Positions 24,076-36,549 of a stretch of DNA of 64,000 nt are shown one piece after another. The translations under genes and the position numbers were made by a program. The first letter of the stretch is position 1. Each line of letters begins with the position of its first letter. Source of the stretch: Atrina japonica (Eukaryota; Mollusca; Bivalvia; Pterioida; Pinnidae); NCBI GenBank assembly GCA_030159075.1, contig BROG01000642.1:236001-300000 (forward strand), written 5' to 3'. Under the pieces are notes generated by a model. The model was not told the DNA's origin. It was given only the letters and a program-made list of their open reading frames with translations, and ran no database searches.

Positions 24076-24225
24076 GTACATTTGTACTTACATGATGATG
24101 ATGACTGTAGGATATAAGTAATTACTAATTGTTAAATCTTTCTGTGTATGTATTTCTTGATCCAGTAATTGTTTGACCATAAGTCAAAAATATTGGCAGT
24201 TCATGTAGAAATTCTAAAATCCCCT

Positions 24226-25479
24226 AAAGTGCTGGACTTTCTGTTTTAGGAGTGCTGGACTTTATGTTGGGATAGTACTGAAGTTGCTGTTGGTCTAGTG
24301 CTTGATTTGCAGTTGTTCTAGTGCTGGACTTGCTGTTGTTCTAGTGCTGGACTTGCTATTGTGCTAGTGCTTGATTTGCTTTTGTCCTAGTGCAGGACTT
24401 GCTGTTGTGCTAGTGCTTAATTTGCAGTTGTTCTAGTGTTAGACTTGCTGTTGTGCTAGTGCTGGACTTGCTGTTGTGCTAGTGCTGAATTTGCTGTTGT
24501 GCTAGTGCTGGACTTGCTGTTGTTCTAGTGCATGATTTGCTGTTATGCTAGTGCTGAATTTGCTGTTGTTCTGCTACTGGAGTTGCTGTTGTTCTAGTTT
24601 TGGACATAATATTGTGCTAGTGCTGGACTTGCTGTTGTTCTAGTTCAGGACTCCTTTGTTGTGCTAGTGCTTGATTTGCTGTTGTCCTAGTGCTTGATTT
24701 GCAGTTGTTCTAGTGCAGGACTTATTGTTGTGCTAGTGCTTGATTTACTGTTGTCCTAGTGCTGGACTTGCTGTTGTGCTAGTGCTTGATTTGCAGTTGT
24801 TCTAGTGCTGGACTTGCTGTTCTTATAGTGCTGAATTTGCATTTGTGCTACTACTTGAGTTGCTGTTGTTCTAGTGCAGGATTTGCTGTTGTGCTAGTGC
24901 TTGATTTGCAGATGTTTTAGTGCTGGACCTGCTGTTGTGCTAGTGCTAGACTTGCTGTTGTGATAGTGCATAATTTGCTGTTGTGCTAGTGCTGGAGTTG
25001 CTGTTGTGCTAGTGCAGGATTTGCTGTTGTGCTAGTGCTTGATTTGCTGTTGTGATAGTGCTTGACTTGCTGTTGTTGTAGTGCTGGACTTGTTGTTTTG
25101 CTAGTGCTGGGCTTGCTGTTGTTTTAGTGCTGGACTTGCTGTTGTGCTAGTGCTTGATTTGCTATTGTTCTAGTGCTTAATTTGCTGTTGCTGGACTTGT
25201 TGTTGTGCTAGTGCTGGACCTGCTGTTGTTCTAGTGCTGGGCCTGTTGTTGTTCTAGTGCTGGACTTGCTGTTGTGATAGTGCTGAATTTGCTGTTGTGC
25301 TTGTGCTGGAGTTGCTGTTGTTCTAGTGCAGGATTTGCTGTTGTGTTAGTGTTTGATTTGATATTGTGATAGTGCTGGTCATGCTGTTGTTCTAGTGCTG
25401 GGCTTGTTGTTGTGCTAGTGCTGGGCTTGCTGTTGTTTTAGTGCTGGACCTGCTGTTGTGATAGTGCTGAATTTGCTGT
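24226..25479 (+). repeat. 23-bp minisatellite, about 54 copies
   Basis: The unit 'tagtgctggacttgctgttg' plus 'tgc' repeats over 1.25 kb with variation at fixed sites (ctggac/cttgat/caggac, gtgcta/ttcta). No higher-order order was obvious by eye. Confidence 0.95.
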
Positions 25480-26021
25480 CAAAGGCTCAAGTGAGCTATT
25501 GTGAACACTCCCTGTCTGTCGTCTGGCGTCCATGTCTGGTTCATTTTTCACACTCGGCTTTAGTTTCAAAACTACTGAAGGAATTTTGACGAAACTTTTC
25601 AGGAAGCAAGTGCTCAAGGTCCTTTACCACTTTTGTAGTTTTCAGTCAGATTTGCCCAGGGGTGGATCCAGGGCAGGGAAGAAAAGGTCCCAAAAAGTAC
25701 CATCTTTAAAAAACTTCTTCTCAAGAACCACTACATGAATTGAAAAATGGATTGTTTCTGAGTGATCTACATGGTTGTATGATTTAAGTTTGTATTTTTC
25801 ATAGAAATCGGAATATTAATTTTTGACGCGTTTTGAGGTCTTTTCAGACTTTTCATTACTTTTTGCATGATTTCCTCAATTATCTCCCCTTGCATTCACT
25901 TTGGTGCATTCATTTAATGTTTTTTACTTGTTTTTGTGCAAGAATTTTGCAAAAATTTTATTTCTAGAATTTTTTATGAGTTTTCTAAGACTGCAAAAAA
26001 AAGAGGGGGTGCATTTTTCAC
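25479..26021 (+). mobile_element. 5' part of a Helentron/pearl-like element
   Basis: Starts 'tcaaaggctcaagtgagc' (with a palindromic gctcaagtgagc-type core). It then has 'cctgtctgtcgtctggcgtc' and a stretch similar to the 32808 element: 'gtaccatctttaaaaaactt' and 'cttctcaagaac' against 'gtacatctttaaaattcttc' and 'ttctcatgaac'. It abuts the 23-bp array on the left and is cut on the right by the TTAA-flanked element. Confidence 0.6.
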
Positions 26022-27211
26022 TTAAAGCAGTATGAGCTGTCAGCAACGGATAATTTTTTGAATCTGTCTAATAAGCATAAAACTACTTAAGTACAATTTA
26101 AAATATCTCAGAATGTGAAATTACCTATATGTATTATGATTTAAACCTGTAAAGTTAGTTTTTCAGACACAAAATAATCATTGTCCTGCAAGACAGCATT
26201 TCTCTGATGTAATTGGCCTATTCGAGTGAACTCTGGGTCAAGCATTTGGAGAACCTTTATCGCACATGTACTGCCACTGGATATATCAGACCATTGCAAA
26301 CTGATCCTACATGGTCTCGGAAATCAAATATCATTCTCTGCAATATATATCATATATATCACTAATTATTTGCAATAACAATACTGTGTTGTATTTTTTA
26401 AAGTAAATATAAAACCAGAGACATATCTCTGATACAACACATAAAATAAAGGCCAATTTTAATGATGACTGAGTGTGTTATGGGCCGAATGTGTGACACA
26501 GACAGCGCCCAAGATTTCCCTGAACCTTCATGCTCAAAATATTTGTTGACACTGAAGTCGATGACGGGAACACGTCAGAATCTTAAATTGACCATTTTGC
26601 CACAGAAATGACAAAGACAAATATTGAGCGTCCAGCTTAATAGAAACAATATGTAATTTGATTCAAGTAAGACCATTGGATTGCATTATGTGGAAAATTG
26701 ATGTGAATATTCAATAAAACGAATGTCTATTTAGCCAGGACACTGCCTGCCAGGGTTGTTTACACTTACAGCTCATCTGTTTTTTGTTTTTTTTACCGTA
26801 GAGTTGTGTAGAATAGATGCCTAGTTTATATCAACTAGAAAAATAAGAACGATTATCATAGCTTAACTATAATTATGCAGGGTGTTTAAATATATTCTTT
26901 CGATACTGAGAAATTTGACAAATTATCTAACATTGAATGATAGATGCACATGTTTCGCAATGTGCTTCCTTGACAGTCGGTAATCTTCGTAAAGCTTTTC
27001 CGAAAGTTAATTAACAATGGCCAGAATGATGGTCGATTCTTAGGAATGGATGCAAGGAGTTTATTGTTATTATACGAATCCATTTGTTCCTTTAATCCAT
27101 TTGTTCTTTTAACCACCAGGTGATTGGTTTGGGATGTCTAACACATACAAGATATTGCATAAAATCTGTATGTAAAATTTTGCACCTATCAGACAGCTCA
27201 TATTGCTTTAA
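26022..27211. mobile_element. TTAA-flanked TIR element, copy 1 (1,190 bp)
   Basis: Left 'ttaaagcagtatgagctgtc' and right 'gacagctcatattgctttaa' are inverse with one mismatch. A second copy lies at 47097-48134 and shares interior text such as 'gtcggtaatcttc' and 'aaccaccag'. The TTAA ends suggest piggyBac-type target use, but the family is not proven. No transposase frame. Confidence 0.75.
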
Positions 27212-28431
27212 AGTCTATTATTTGATAAATATGATATCAGAATGGTCATTTGCTAAAGAAGCTCTATATATCATGTCAATACCTTCGTCATCTTCATGTT
27301 TAAAGATCATATATATCAAATTAAAGGTGTGTCTCGGAATTGCAGCTATTCTCGTTATCTTCAGATCTAGACATTTGCCATCAATTTAGATTATATATAT
27401 GTACTTTTATCTTGCAATTGAAATATTGATGATAGCTCAGTAACACTTAATTGCCATGGAGACAATTTTGCAGTAGAGGAAAAATTCAATAATTTCAGTT
27501 TCTCCAACATATCTTTTTAATTAAAAACTGTTTAAAATATTGTGTAATTGTTTAAATTTTTGTTGATGGAGATACTTTTCAATTTCAGAGTTTGAAAAAA
27601 TAAAAAAGATGTCTTTGACAGGGTTTATTAAAAGTGCTTTTGTAGCAGACTGTCTTGTCTATGGCAGAAACGTAGTTCTCATGTCTCTTTTTTTTTTTTT
27701 TTTTTCCGTATGATGAGTCAAACACCTGCCAATTCTGGTCAGCACAGATTTGACCCCCGAAAATATTTTAGACCTGAAATAATTGGGTCGTACATGTACA
27801 TGTACATATACATGTACACGTTGTGACTAGTATTGGTTTCCTGTTTTACTCCCGAGTCCAATTGATGCATGTTTAAAGTACATGATATGCATAACACATG
27901 AACATGTATAATTTATTATATCTTTGTCAAGTGGAAAGAGACATATTGATAAAATGTCAAAATTGAGACATTATTGCATCATCTGAATGTTGTCTAAAAA
28001 TAGGTTAATTGCCCTGCAGCTTCAGGTTGCTACATGTTTCTGATATGATTAGGGGGTACAATATAGCTGCGTTTACCAGTCTGATAAAATATTGATAACA
28101 GATACACAGTGGGACAACTGCATATGATGTTTTTGTTGGTATGTAAATCCTATTATAGAAGTACAAACAAATAGTTCAAACTTACACTTGTTAGACTGAA
28201 TATATTATGTTGCTTTCCACTGCATGTACAAGTTATCACATACTTTTGCATATTGATGTTTTGTTTCAATGGAATCTTGTAATGTTGAAGTTCCAGAAAT
28301 GTCTTACATGTAGTAAAACAGCTAGTCCCGGTTTTTATGGAAAGAAAAGTATGTTAATTAAAAATTACGGATATCTGGAAGTAATAGGATGTTCCCGTGA
28401 ATTTCGAGATAATGACATTCAACTGTATAAC
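27212..28431. other. No gene recognised
   Basis: AT-rich intronic sequence with a poly-T run at about 27688-27706 and a TACATGTACATGTA cluster near 27792-27818. The 104-residue frame at 28207-28521 has no domain and runs into the hAT-like end. Confidence 0.5.
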
Positions 28432-31292
28432 CAGGGCTCTAAGTATGCCTTGACTTCTAGTCGCCAAATGGCAACCTACTCAGAATTTTACTCGCCATTT
28501 GAAATTTTCTGGTCACCATGATTAATATTTTACGTTTTATCATACATGTAGCTAGGCCTATAGCTAGGCCTACCATAGGCTACGCTGTCTTAAATAAATG
28601 GACTAATGCCATCTTCTTCCCATTTCCTTCTATGTCAAGTGAAATCCTTGCAAAATTCATGTTTATTTGAATTTTTTAAAATATATTTATTTTGATCCGA
28701 TAATCTTTGAAATTTCACTGAAGCTTTATTTCTGCGAAGCAAATATTTTTTTATGCAGTGATTATTTTATGAACAAATTAAAGAAGAAATGAAGTACACT
28801 GAATTTTCCTTGGTTTTCATGAAATGAAATAAACATTGGACTGTAGAAAGAAGATGCATACTGCAGTAGGCTTCCACAAAAATATACAAGATTTCGCCAA
28901 ATGTAAGAGTCAGACTGTCCTTACTCAGTGACTGGTAGAGGACCAGTAGCCAGCTAGGACCAGTAGCCGGCTATGGTATTATTTCGTCTTTAGCATGTGC
29001 CTCGACAATACTTTTTTCTTCTGTTCGAGAAAATTTTTCATCACTTTGTAAATTATCTAAAAAAAATCTAAAAAATCGTGTCTAAATAGCCAAAATTATG
29101 CAATAGCCGGCTACTGGTCCTAGCAGGCTACTGGTCCCTTACAAGTACTATTTAAAAGAAAGTCTGAAAAGCTATGGGGAAAGGGTGTCAGTCGACTTAG
29201 TTACCAGACTCCATATTAAAGATTAAACGCAAAACATAAAGTAAGAAACAGTCTCTTGTATCAATGTATTTATTTCAAGATTAAGGCTTATTTATTGTCC
29301 TAATACTTACTGGACTACAACTTTCGATCAAAGTACCGGTATTGAAAGTACTGATATGAGTTGATAGCAATCATAAGTTTTAATTAGGTATAATACACTC
29401 AGTATACTGAATACTTTTTAATTTGGTAAAAGTAGGTTTTACAAAAAAGTAACTAAAAATCGGGTCAGACATTTGGCCTAATGTGAGTACTGATGGCTTA
29501 TTCATTATGCAACAAACTACATAGATCAGCGATATGATTATAAAATCTTGTGCTTATAAACATCGTTTCATTGATATTAAATTTCTATGCAACAGGGCAG
29601 TATTATACCCTTACGCTATACTTCCTATCAGTAGCCTTAAATCTCTAGGTCAATACAGTGTACATGTAAAACATTTTCTCAACTTCAAAGACTGCCGTGA
29701 GTTTCTCATCAGTTAAGATCACTGAATATGGAATGATGCAACTTCTATGTTCACAGACAGATCTTGCTAATACACAGTAAGGGAAACTTGACCAAAACTC
29801 ATTTTCATGCGCAAAAATTGTCAACAGTCCAGTCTATCACTTTTAATGTCAATTCTATCATAAGAGTATAATGGTAAAAAATAATTGAAAAATAACATTC
29901 TAAAGCAAATTTATAATATCTTAAAGACATAGTATCTACGAAAATGGTTATTTTTTTTAGTCTGCAATTTTGCGGAAATATCGAAGATATGACTGAATAA
30001 TGATCTTCCACGTCGCGAATAATTAGCGTTACTAAATATTCGTTCGTAAGAATCAAACTCATTTTATGCACAGAAACAAAAAGCACAAATGATATACGAT
30101 ATCAAAAATGTGATTTGTGAGATTTCAATTTTGACGGTCCTTGAGGTTATCCATCGATCTGCTCCTGATATTTATCTTGGTTTTGTTGCACATTCGCCAG
30201 AACTTCTTTGATTGTCTTTTTCTAGCTGAATCTGTCAATAGGTCGGCCACGATTTGTTTTTTGCTTTAACCCACATCAACAATTGCAAAATGTACGCTAA
30301 GGTTATTGACTTGTTCCTAATAAACGAACTTACCGACATCGTGTTGTGAAATACAATAAAACTATAGGCCTATGTGTTTTAATTCAACAATTTTTCGTTT
30401 TTTATCTCCAAATATTAACATATTTGACCCAAACAATTGAGATTGTAATATTTGAGAAATCATGAATACTACTTTAAAATTCATAAAGGATCAACTGACT
30501 TTAATAGTATATAAACAAGTCTTGTGTTTTTCAGCAAATTGTTATATATTTAGGTCATTTTAAAAAGCAAAAATATACGAATAAAAGTTTACACATCTTG
30601 AAATAGTTTTATGCTGCTAGCATACTGTGTAATTTTGCGTCAATATAATGTGTTAAAACCCGAATTGCAAAATGTACTTTGCAAGTCTAATAAAAAACTT
30701 AGCATCTGTTGGGAGTAGGCCTATGAAAGGATTCGCTTACAATGTACATTCAGTAAAGAATCATGAAAACAACTCTTTCAACCACTTCATCGTAATAAAT
30801 TCTGTTTAAAGATTTTTTATATAGGGTCACTGCCTTTTACACATCTGATATTACTAGCCTCTGTGCCTGAAAACCCGAATTGGTTAGCAAGTCTCGAATT
30901 GCGACTAAACTGGCACATATCATGAAATAAATTGCTAAAACTAAAAAACTGACTTATACTGATGCAAATACTTGAATGTTTACATGTATGGTAATTGTTT
31001 AAGAGACTATCGATGAAACAATTAAGGAAATCTCATTACCATGCCATATCATTGTTTTACAGATTTTTAATGTAACCTTCTTTTAGGTTAAATAAACGCT
31101 TAAATGGGCATCAATCAGCAAAAAAGAAAAAGTTGACATTTCAGTTTGTGTACAAAGTATCATTGTACGATAACATTGCATTTACAGCACCCCATTTACG
31201 GTCCCCAAAATGGCTAGTTAGTTTAAATTTTAGTCGCCATTTATGATTTCTAGTGGCATATGCAACCAAATTACTTGCCACTTTGAGTCCTG
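28432..31292. mobile_element. hAT-like non-autonomous element (2.86 kb)
   Basis: Left 'cagggctctaagtatgcc' is inverse to right 'ccactttgagtcctg'. Both ends carry subterminal 'tagtcgcca' and 'cgccattt' motifs. The flanking bases 'gtataac' and 'gtatatc' could be a decayed target duplication. CAGGG.TCTAA.GT ends are common in hAT elements. No transposase frame survives. A palindromic element at 28939-29138 sits inside. Confidence 0.6.
28939..29138. mobile_element. Palindromic MITE with doubled terminal motif (200 bp)
   Basis: Each end carries two copies of 'ggaccagtagcc' (left) or 'ggctactggtcc' (right) spaced about 18 bp apart. The inverted ends extend through 'ggaccagtagccggctat' over about 45 bp. 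The centre is AT-rich. Confidence 0.8.
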
Positions 31293-31371
31293 GTATATCA
31301 ATATTTAAGTGTGAAACGTCTTGTTTCCAATTACAGTAAAAAGTTGACATTTCTGTGTTATCATTGTAATA

Positions 31372-31523
31372 CAGTAAAATCTGCTTTAGCGACCACCAGA
31401 CCTCTTATCATAAAGACCATTTTTGCTTGTCCCCTATAAGTGAGCCCTATATAAAGACCACTTTCCTATAAAGACCGGTTTTCTTGTGTCCCTAAAGGAG
31501 GTCATTATATACAAGTTTCACTG
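31372..31523. mobile_element. MITE P6 (152 bp, TA flanks)
   Basis: 'cagtaaaatctgctttagcg' at the left, 'acaagtttcactg' at the right, TA on both sides. 'tataaagaccac' and 'gaccggttttcttgtgtccc' are shared with P13, and its length equals P12. Confidence 0.88.
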
Positions 31524-32039
31524 TATACATATCTTGTGATGTTCATTTCTGAAGAAATTTCATATTTTCTTCAATGGCGAATGTAATTACAATAATTTGC
31601 TGTGAAGCCACAGTTTTAATCCCTGTGTAAGAGTATAATTAATTGTGACCAATCCTGCCCAGATCATCACACACGGTACTTCTGATGAATACCATCATCA
31701 CAATTGTACATGATTTGATCAACCCCTTAAAGTGTGTATAATTTGTTCAGTCTCAGGGGCTTAGTATTGATTTATAATGTAGACATAAATTGCTCTCATT
31801 GGAAATCAGTTTAGTGATGTGGTAGACATATATACAAAGAGCCATTGTCACAAGAAGGTTTTGCTTTGGATATTCTGTACATATACATGTAATGTACTGG
31901 TGGATCTGCATGTGGCAGTGCTTTAGATTTGTAAAGTACATACATGTAGAAGCATAAACAAAGCAAATTTCTATCTGCTGATACGACAAAGGGTTCACTA
32001 TTTCATGACTATTTAGATTTTTCATTTGATTTTGATCTG

Positions 32040-32265
32040 ACTTCTACACCACACTCAACAATCTTTCAGTTACATGTACATGGTGGCAGCCAGTTTTTAA
32101 TTTTTTTTACAGTGTACCTAGCTGGAGGAAACCATCAACCTTCCACAAGTAAATTGGCAACTTTCTCATGAAAATCAGCTTAGGATCTCATATAAATCAG
32201 GTTAGGTGAGAGAATTAATGGCTCAAAGCGCAATGCTCTAACCTCTCGACCACGGAGGCCCCCTT
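32040..32265 (-). mobile_element. SINE-B copy 3
   Basis: Reverse complement carries the family order: head 'ggcctccgtggtcgagaggt', body with 'gccaatttacttgtggaag', and 3' end 'gattgttgagtgtggtgtag'. Confidence 0.85.
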
Positions 32266-32284
32266 TTCATGACAAAATACATGT

Positions 32285-32807
32285 AGTACTACATGTGTAC
32301 AATCTTACTACAGTGTACAATGTTGTACACATGTACTGCATGATTTTTGTCCTGTTTTAGTAATAAGATATCAATGATAATGGAAGTGTATGTACATGTA
32401 CATTGTTGTACACATGTACTACATGTTTTTGTCATGTTGTAATAATAAGATACCAGTGATAATGGAAGTGTATGTACATGTACAATGTTGTACACATGTA
32501 CTACATGTTTTTGTCATGTTGTAATAATAAGATACCAGTGATAATGGAAGTGTATGTACATGTACAATGTTGTACACATGTACTACATGTTTTTTGTCGT
32601 GTTGTAATACAATGTTGTACACATGTACTACATGTTTTTTGTCGTGTTGTAATAGTAAGATACCAGTGATAATGGAAGTGTATGTATATGTACAATGTTG
32701 TATGCATGTACTACATGTTTTTTGTTGTAATTATAAGATACCAATGATAATGGAAGTGAATGTACATTTATAATGTTGTACACCTGTACTACATGTACAT
32801 GTTTTTT
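32285..32807 (+). repeat. 82-bp minisatellite, about 6 copies
   Basis: The unit includes 'ttgtacacatgtactacatg', 'ttgtcatgttgtaataataa' and 'gataatggaagtgtatgtac', with a period near 82 bp and one short unit near 32600. One further unit lies at 34405-34455 beyond the inserted element. Confidence 0.93.
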
Positions 32808-34404
32808 TCACCTGAGCCAAAGACTCAGGGTGACTTATTGGGCCAATTTTAACCAAACTTGGTATATAGCATCCCCATGTGAAGCAGCATAAAGTTGTGA
32901 ATGAAAAGGGGTTAGCACCCATAGAGGCTCCAAATGGGGCCAAAAAGGACTAAAACTTGGTACATCTTTAAAATTCTTCTTCTCATGAACTGAGTTTCAA
33001 ATTTTGTATGCATGATTGTTAAGTCAATATCTACAGCGTTTGCGAACGAAAATGAAATCTGAGCCACTAGGGGGTGCTTCAGTAATGCAGGATATAATTG
33101 TATTACAAATTGTTTAATAACTAAAAACTGATCGACTTTTTGTATACAAAGATATATGAGAAAGTTGTTTGAATTATCTAAGAATCATTTTTACAATATT
33201 TCAAGGTCATAGGGTCAAAGGTCAAGGTCACAGACACCTAAATAGATGGAAAATATGGGTTTTTTTTGTGTAAAATTTTCAACATTTTTGACTATTTCTC
33301 CAGAACCATTGGGTCAATTTGAATTAAACATGACAGAAAGTTTAACCATGTAAAGCTGCATCAGGTTTACGGACGAAAAGGGGCTAGGAAGAAACATGGC
33401 TGTCATGGTTAAAAAAAAGAATGAATGAGTCAGCAGCTTTTTTTTTTATTTAATACATGTATCTCTAAAATTATTAAAGCTAGGAAAAAACATTACCCTA
33501 AAATGAGCAGCTTGCAAAAATCTACCAAAGGTTTATTTTGGTGGAAATTGTTGGGTCGACCCTTATCTGAGTTATTTCCCTTTTTTGTGGATTTTTCATG
33601 TTTTTGGATGTTTTTTTTACTTTATCTTGAAAAGTATAATAGCTAGAGTAAAAGTGAAAGAAGCGCAAAAATGTTCAGCATGCAAAGATCTACAAAACAG
33701 TCAATAGGCCCAAAATTGTCAGATTACCCCTTATGGGAGTTATTTTCCCTTTTTTGTGGATTTTTCATGTTTTTGGATGTTTTTTGACATAATCTTGAAA
33801 AGTATGATAGCAAGAGTAAAATTGAAAGAAGCAAAAATGTTCAGCACACAAAGATCTGCAAAAAAATCAATAGGCCCCAAAATGTCAGATGGACCCTTTT
33901 GTGAGTTATTTCCCCTTTTAAGTAGATTTTTCATGTTTTGGACAGTTTTGTCCTGTTATCTTGAAAAGTACATTGTATAATAAATAGAGAGAAAGTGAAA
34001 GAAGCAAAAATGTTCAGCATACAAAGATCTACAAAAAATCCAAAGGAATGAAATTGCAGGGTCGACCCTTATGGGAGTTATTTCCTTTTTTTTGTAAATT
34101 TCTTATCTTGGATAGTTCTGTCTTATTATCTTGTAAAGTATAATAAAAATGTTAAGCACTCAAAGATCTACAAAAAAGGCAAAGGGTCAAAATTTTCAGG
34201 CTGCCCCCTTATGGGAGTTATTGCCCCTTTAAGTGGATTATTCATGTTTTGGACTGTTTTTGGACATTATCTTGAAATGTATCAGAGATACAGTAAAAGT
34301 GAAAGAAGCAGAAATGCCCACAGGGGCAGTAATTGTCATGTCTGTGCTTATGGGAGCTAATTATGTTGTTCTCAGGTGACCACCAAGGCCCTTTGGGCCT
34401 CTTG
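32808..34404 (+). mobile_element. Helentron/pearl-like element (HINE) with internal tandem repeats
   Basis: Starts TCACCTGAG at 32808, with the perfect inverse CTCAGGTGA at 34371-34379. It then has a hairpin 'aggccctttgggcct' at 34386-34400 and ends CTTG, inserted in a T-rich stretch. This asymmetric arrangement (5' motif, internal inverse, 3' hairpin, TT target) is the published layout of Helentron-derived non-autonomous elements. A central 165-bp tandem array is typical of bivalve pearl and fly DINE elements. No Rep/helicase frame. It interrupts the 82-bp minisatellite. Confidence 0.75.
33500..34330 (+). repeat. ~165-bp tandem repeat in the element core, 5 copies
   Basis: Units contain 'atgttcagcatgcaaagatc', 'ccttatgggagttatt', 'gtggatttttcatgtttttg' and 'atcttgaaaagtat'. 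Starts near 33505, 33676, 33842, 34014 and 34155. Confidence 0.9.
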
Positions 34405-34455
34405 TTGTCATGTTGTAATAATAAGATGCCAATGATAATGGCAGTGTTAGTACAT
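34405..34455 (+). repeat. Detached unit of the 82-bp minisatellite
   Basis: 'ttgtcatgttgtaataataa' followed by 'gatgccaatgataatggcag' continues the array interrupted at 32807. Confidence 0.85.
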
Positions 34456-35247
34456 GTAATGACAAAAAAAAATAATAATAAAAATATCACAGGGATAAAA
34501 TAGACATTTGATCAATGTTGACAACTTCGTATTCATTTGTATCCGTTGTTTCAATGAAGATTTATTTATAATTGTTCAAACATATATCAAGGAGACTAAG
34601 CGATTTTCATAATGTATTCAATTAAAAAAGCATCTTTATTTACTGTGGATTTCATATGTAACGAGAAAACTTTGAGTTAACTAATATGATTAATTATTAC
34701 TATTAGTAGTAGTAGTATTACCGGAACTTGATTTGTCATATAAAAGTGACATAGTTCTGTACCTATCTACCCTTATTAACAGTTCTGTTTCTCTTTTCCC
34801 ATACTGTATTCTTTTCCACACTTTTTCCTTTCTTATTTTTCAGCGGTATATAAATGCAATCTTATGTTTTCTACTGTTTTATTGTACCGTTGGCCTGTAC
34901 TACAATGTATGTAAATAACAATATTGTTATTGGGAGAAGGCATTTCTAAGTTGCAAGAACTTGTGCCTAATCCCTTTGCTTTTTCTTTAATGCAATCAAA
35001 TATGTTCAGCTTAATCCGTTTTCTTTTTAATCAATTCAAAAATTATGATTATCTCCCCTTGGAAATTAAATTTGGAGGGCATGGAAATTTGGAATGTTTT
35101 TGTGAATACTTTTTAAAGTATTGTTACATATTTATGTACATTAAACTCTTCTTGAAAATATCAAAAATAGGTATTCAGAGAAAACCTTTGCAACACATGG
35201 TTTTGACAATGGTTAGAAGATGATAAAAGTAAACTAGAACCCCTTTT
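34456..35247. other. No gene recognised
   Basis: Two plus-strand frames (34733-34918 and 34924-35223) are rich in Phe, Leu and Ile but show no domain, and their composition matches AT-rich non-coding DNA. Confidence 0.45.
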
Positions 35248-35520
35248 CAGGGTTCAACATTAAGGTTTGTCCGGTTGTCTGGGACAAGTCCATTTTGTGT
35301 TCGGACAAGTAGATGTTACTTCTCACTTGTCTGAATGGACAATTGAAATTGTTGAAGACAAAAATAAATTCAAAAAATATTATTCTTGTTTAAACACAAA
35401 ATAATATCTTTAAATGTTTCACTTGATTTTCGGACAAGTCATTTTTGCATTCGGACAAGTAGATTTCAGTACTACTCGTCCTGCAGGACAAGTGGAAATT
35501 TCCGTTATTGTTACCCCTGA
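35248..35520. mobile_element. Dispersed repeat S1
   Basis: Begins 'cagggttcaacatt', ends 'ttacccctg', and contains three 'cggacaagt' motifs plus 'gacaattgaaattgttgaag'. S2 at 52439-52690 matches throughout. Confidence 0.85.
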
Positions 35521-36096
35521 TTTTCCATTTTTGGCCTACATTAGGCTTTAAGGTGGCCAAAGATGTGTGTTAACTTTTGACCTTAGTTACATGCACCTCT
35601 TCTCAAAAGTGCAGATTTCAACCATATTCATTCAGTAGGGGAAACCCCAGGACTTCATTTTTGTAAAAAAAAAAAAAGGGGGGAGAGGGCTGGTCTCTAC
35701 AGCACCCAATAGTTCTGTGCATGGTCTGACATGTCAAGACCTTCTTACACTCTCATTTTCTTATTGTAATTATTTTGTTGTCTCATCAAAATGTGTGACT
35801 CAGTTTTTGTAGCTGATGAAGGAAAGCTAATCTAGGCAAATTTCAAATTGTAATTATCCATGTCTGGTATTTGTACAATTTGACAACGGAGATGCAGCTC
35901 AGTAAGTGCTAACAAAATTAGACAGATATGTAGGTGTGTGTGACTGAATGCTGTAAATTGATGATATCGGAAAATGATTGAAAACCAAATCTCCTTGCTT
36001 TAGTTTCTGTCTCGGAAAGTACCAGCAATAAAAGAACAATCAACTTTGTATAGTTAGAAATAGGGAAGAAGAAGATATGTACATGTATGTTAAATA

Positions 36097-36540
36097 CAGT
36101 AAAACTTCGATGAGTAGAACTTCCATGAGTCAAATATCTCGATGGTTTCAAATATTGACAAAGTCCTGAGTTTATGAGTTGAATTTCTCAATGTTTCAAA
36201 TAAATTCTTGGACCCATTTCTGTAAAAACAACAAGAATTCCTACATATAATTCGAAGTCCAAATTTACATGTGTACGAAAGCGCCCCACGATAATTTTTC
36301 TCCTTCTAATAAACACTCAATGTTTCAATTTCACGAAAGTTAAGTTAAATTTAGCACTAATTATTAATTACAATGACGGAATATGTCTTAAATGGTTTTG
36401 ATGCAGTCATATATACCTTATAGAACCTCTGAAACAAAAGAAAAACGTGTGATTCTTGGTTAACATCAATGAGATAAAGTCCTGATGTTTCGAACTTTTC
36501 TAGGTGGTCCCTTGAACTTCAACTCATAGAAGACCTACTG
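36097..36540. mobile_element. MITE P7 (444 bp, TA flanks)
   Basis: 'cagtaaaacttcgatgag' plus 'tagaacttccatgagtc' at the left are inverse to 'cttgaacttcaactcataga' plus 'agacctactg' at the right. TA lies on each side. The long TIR with TA suggests a pogo/Tigger-type origin. Confidence 0.75.
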
Positions 36541-36549
36541 TATGTTGTA

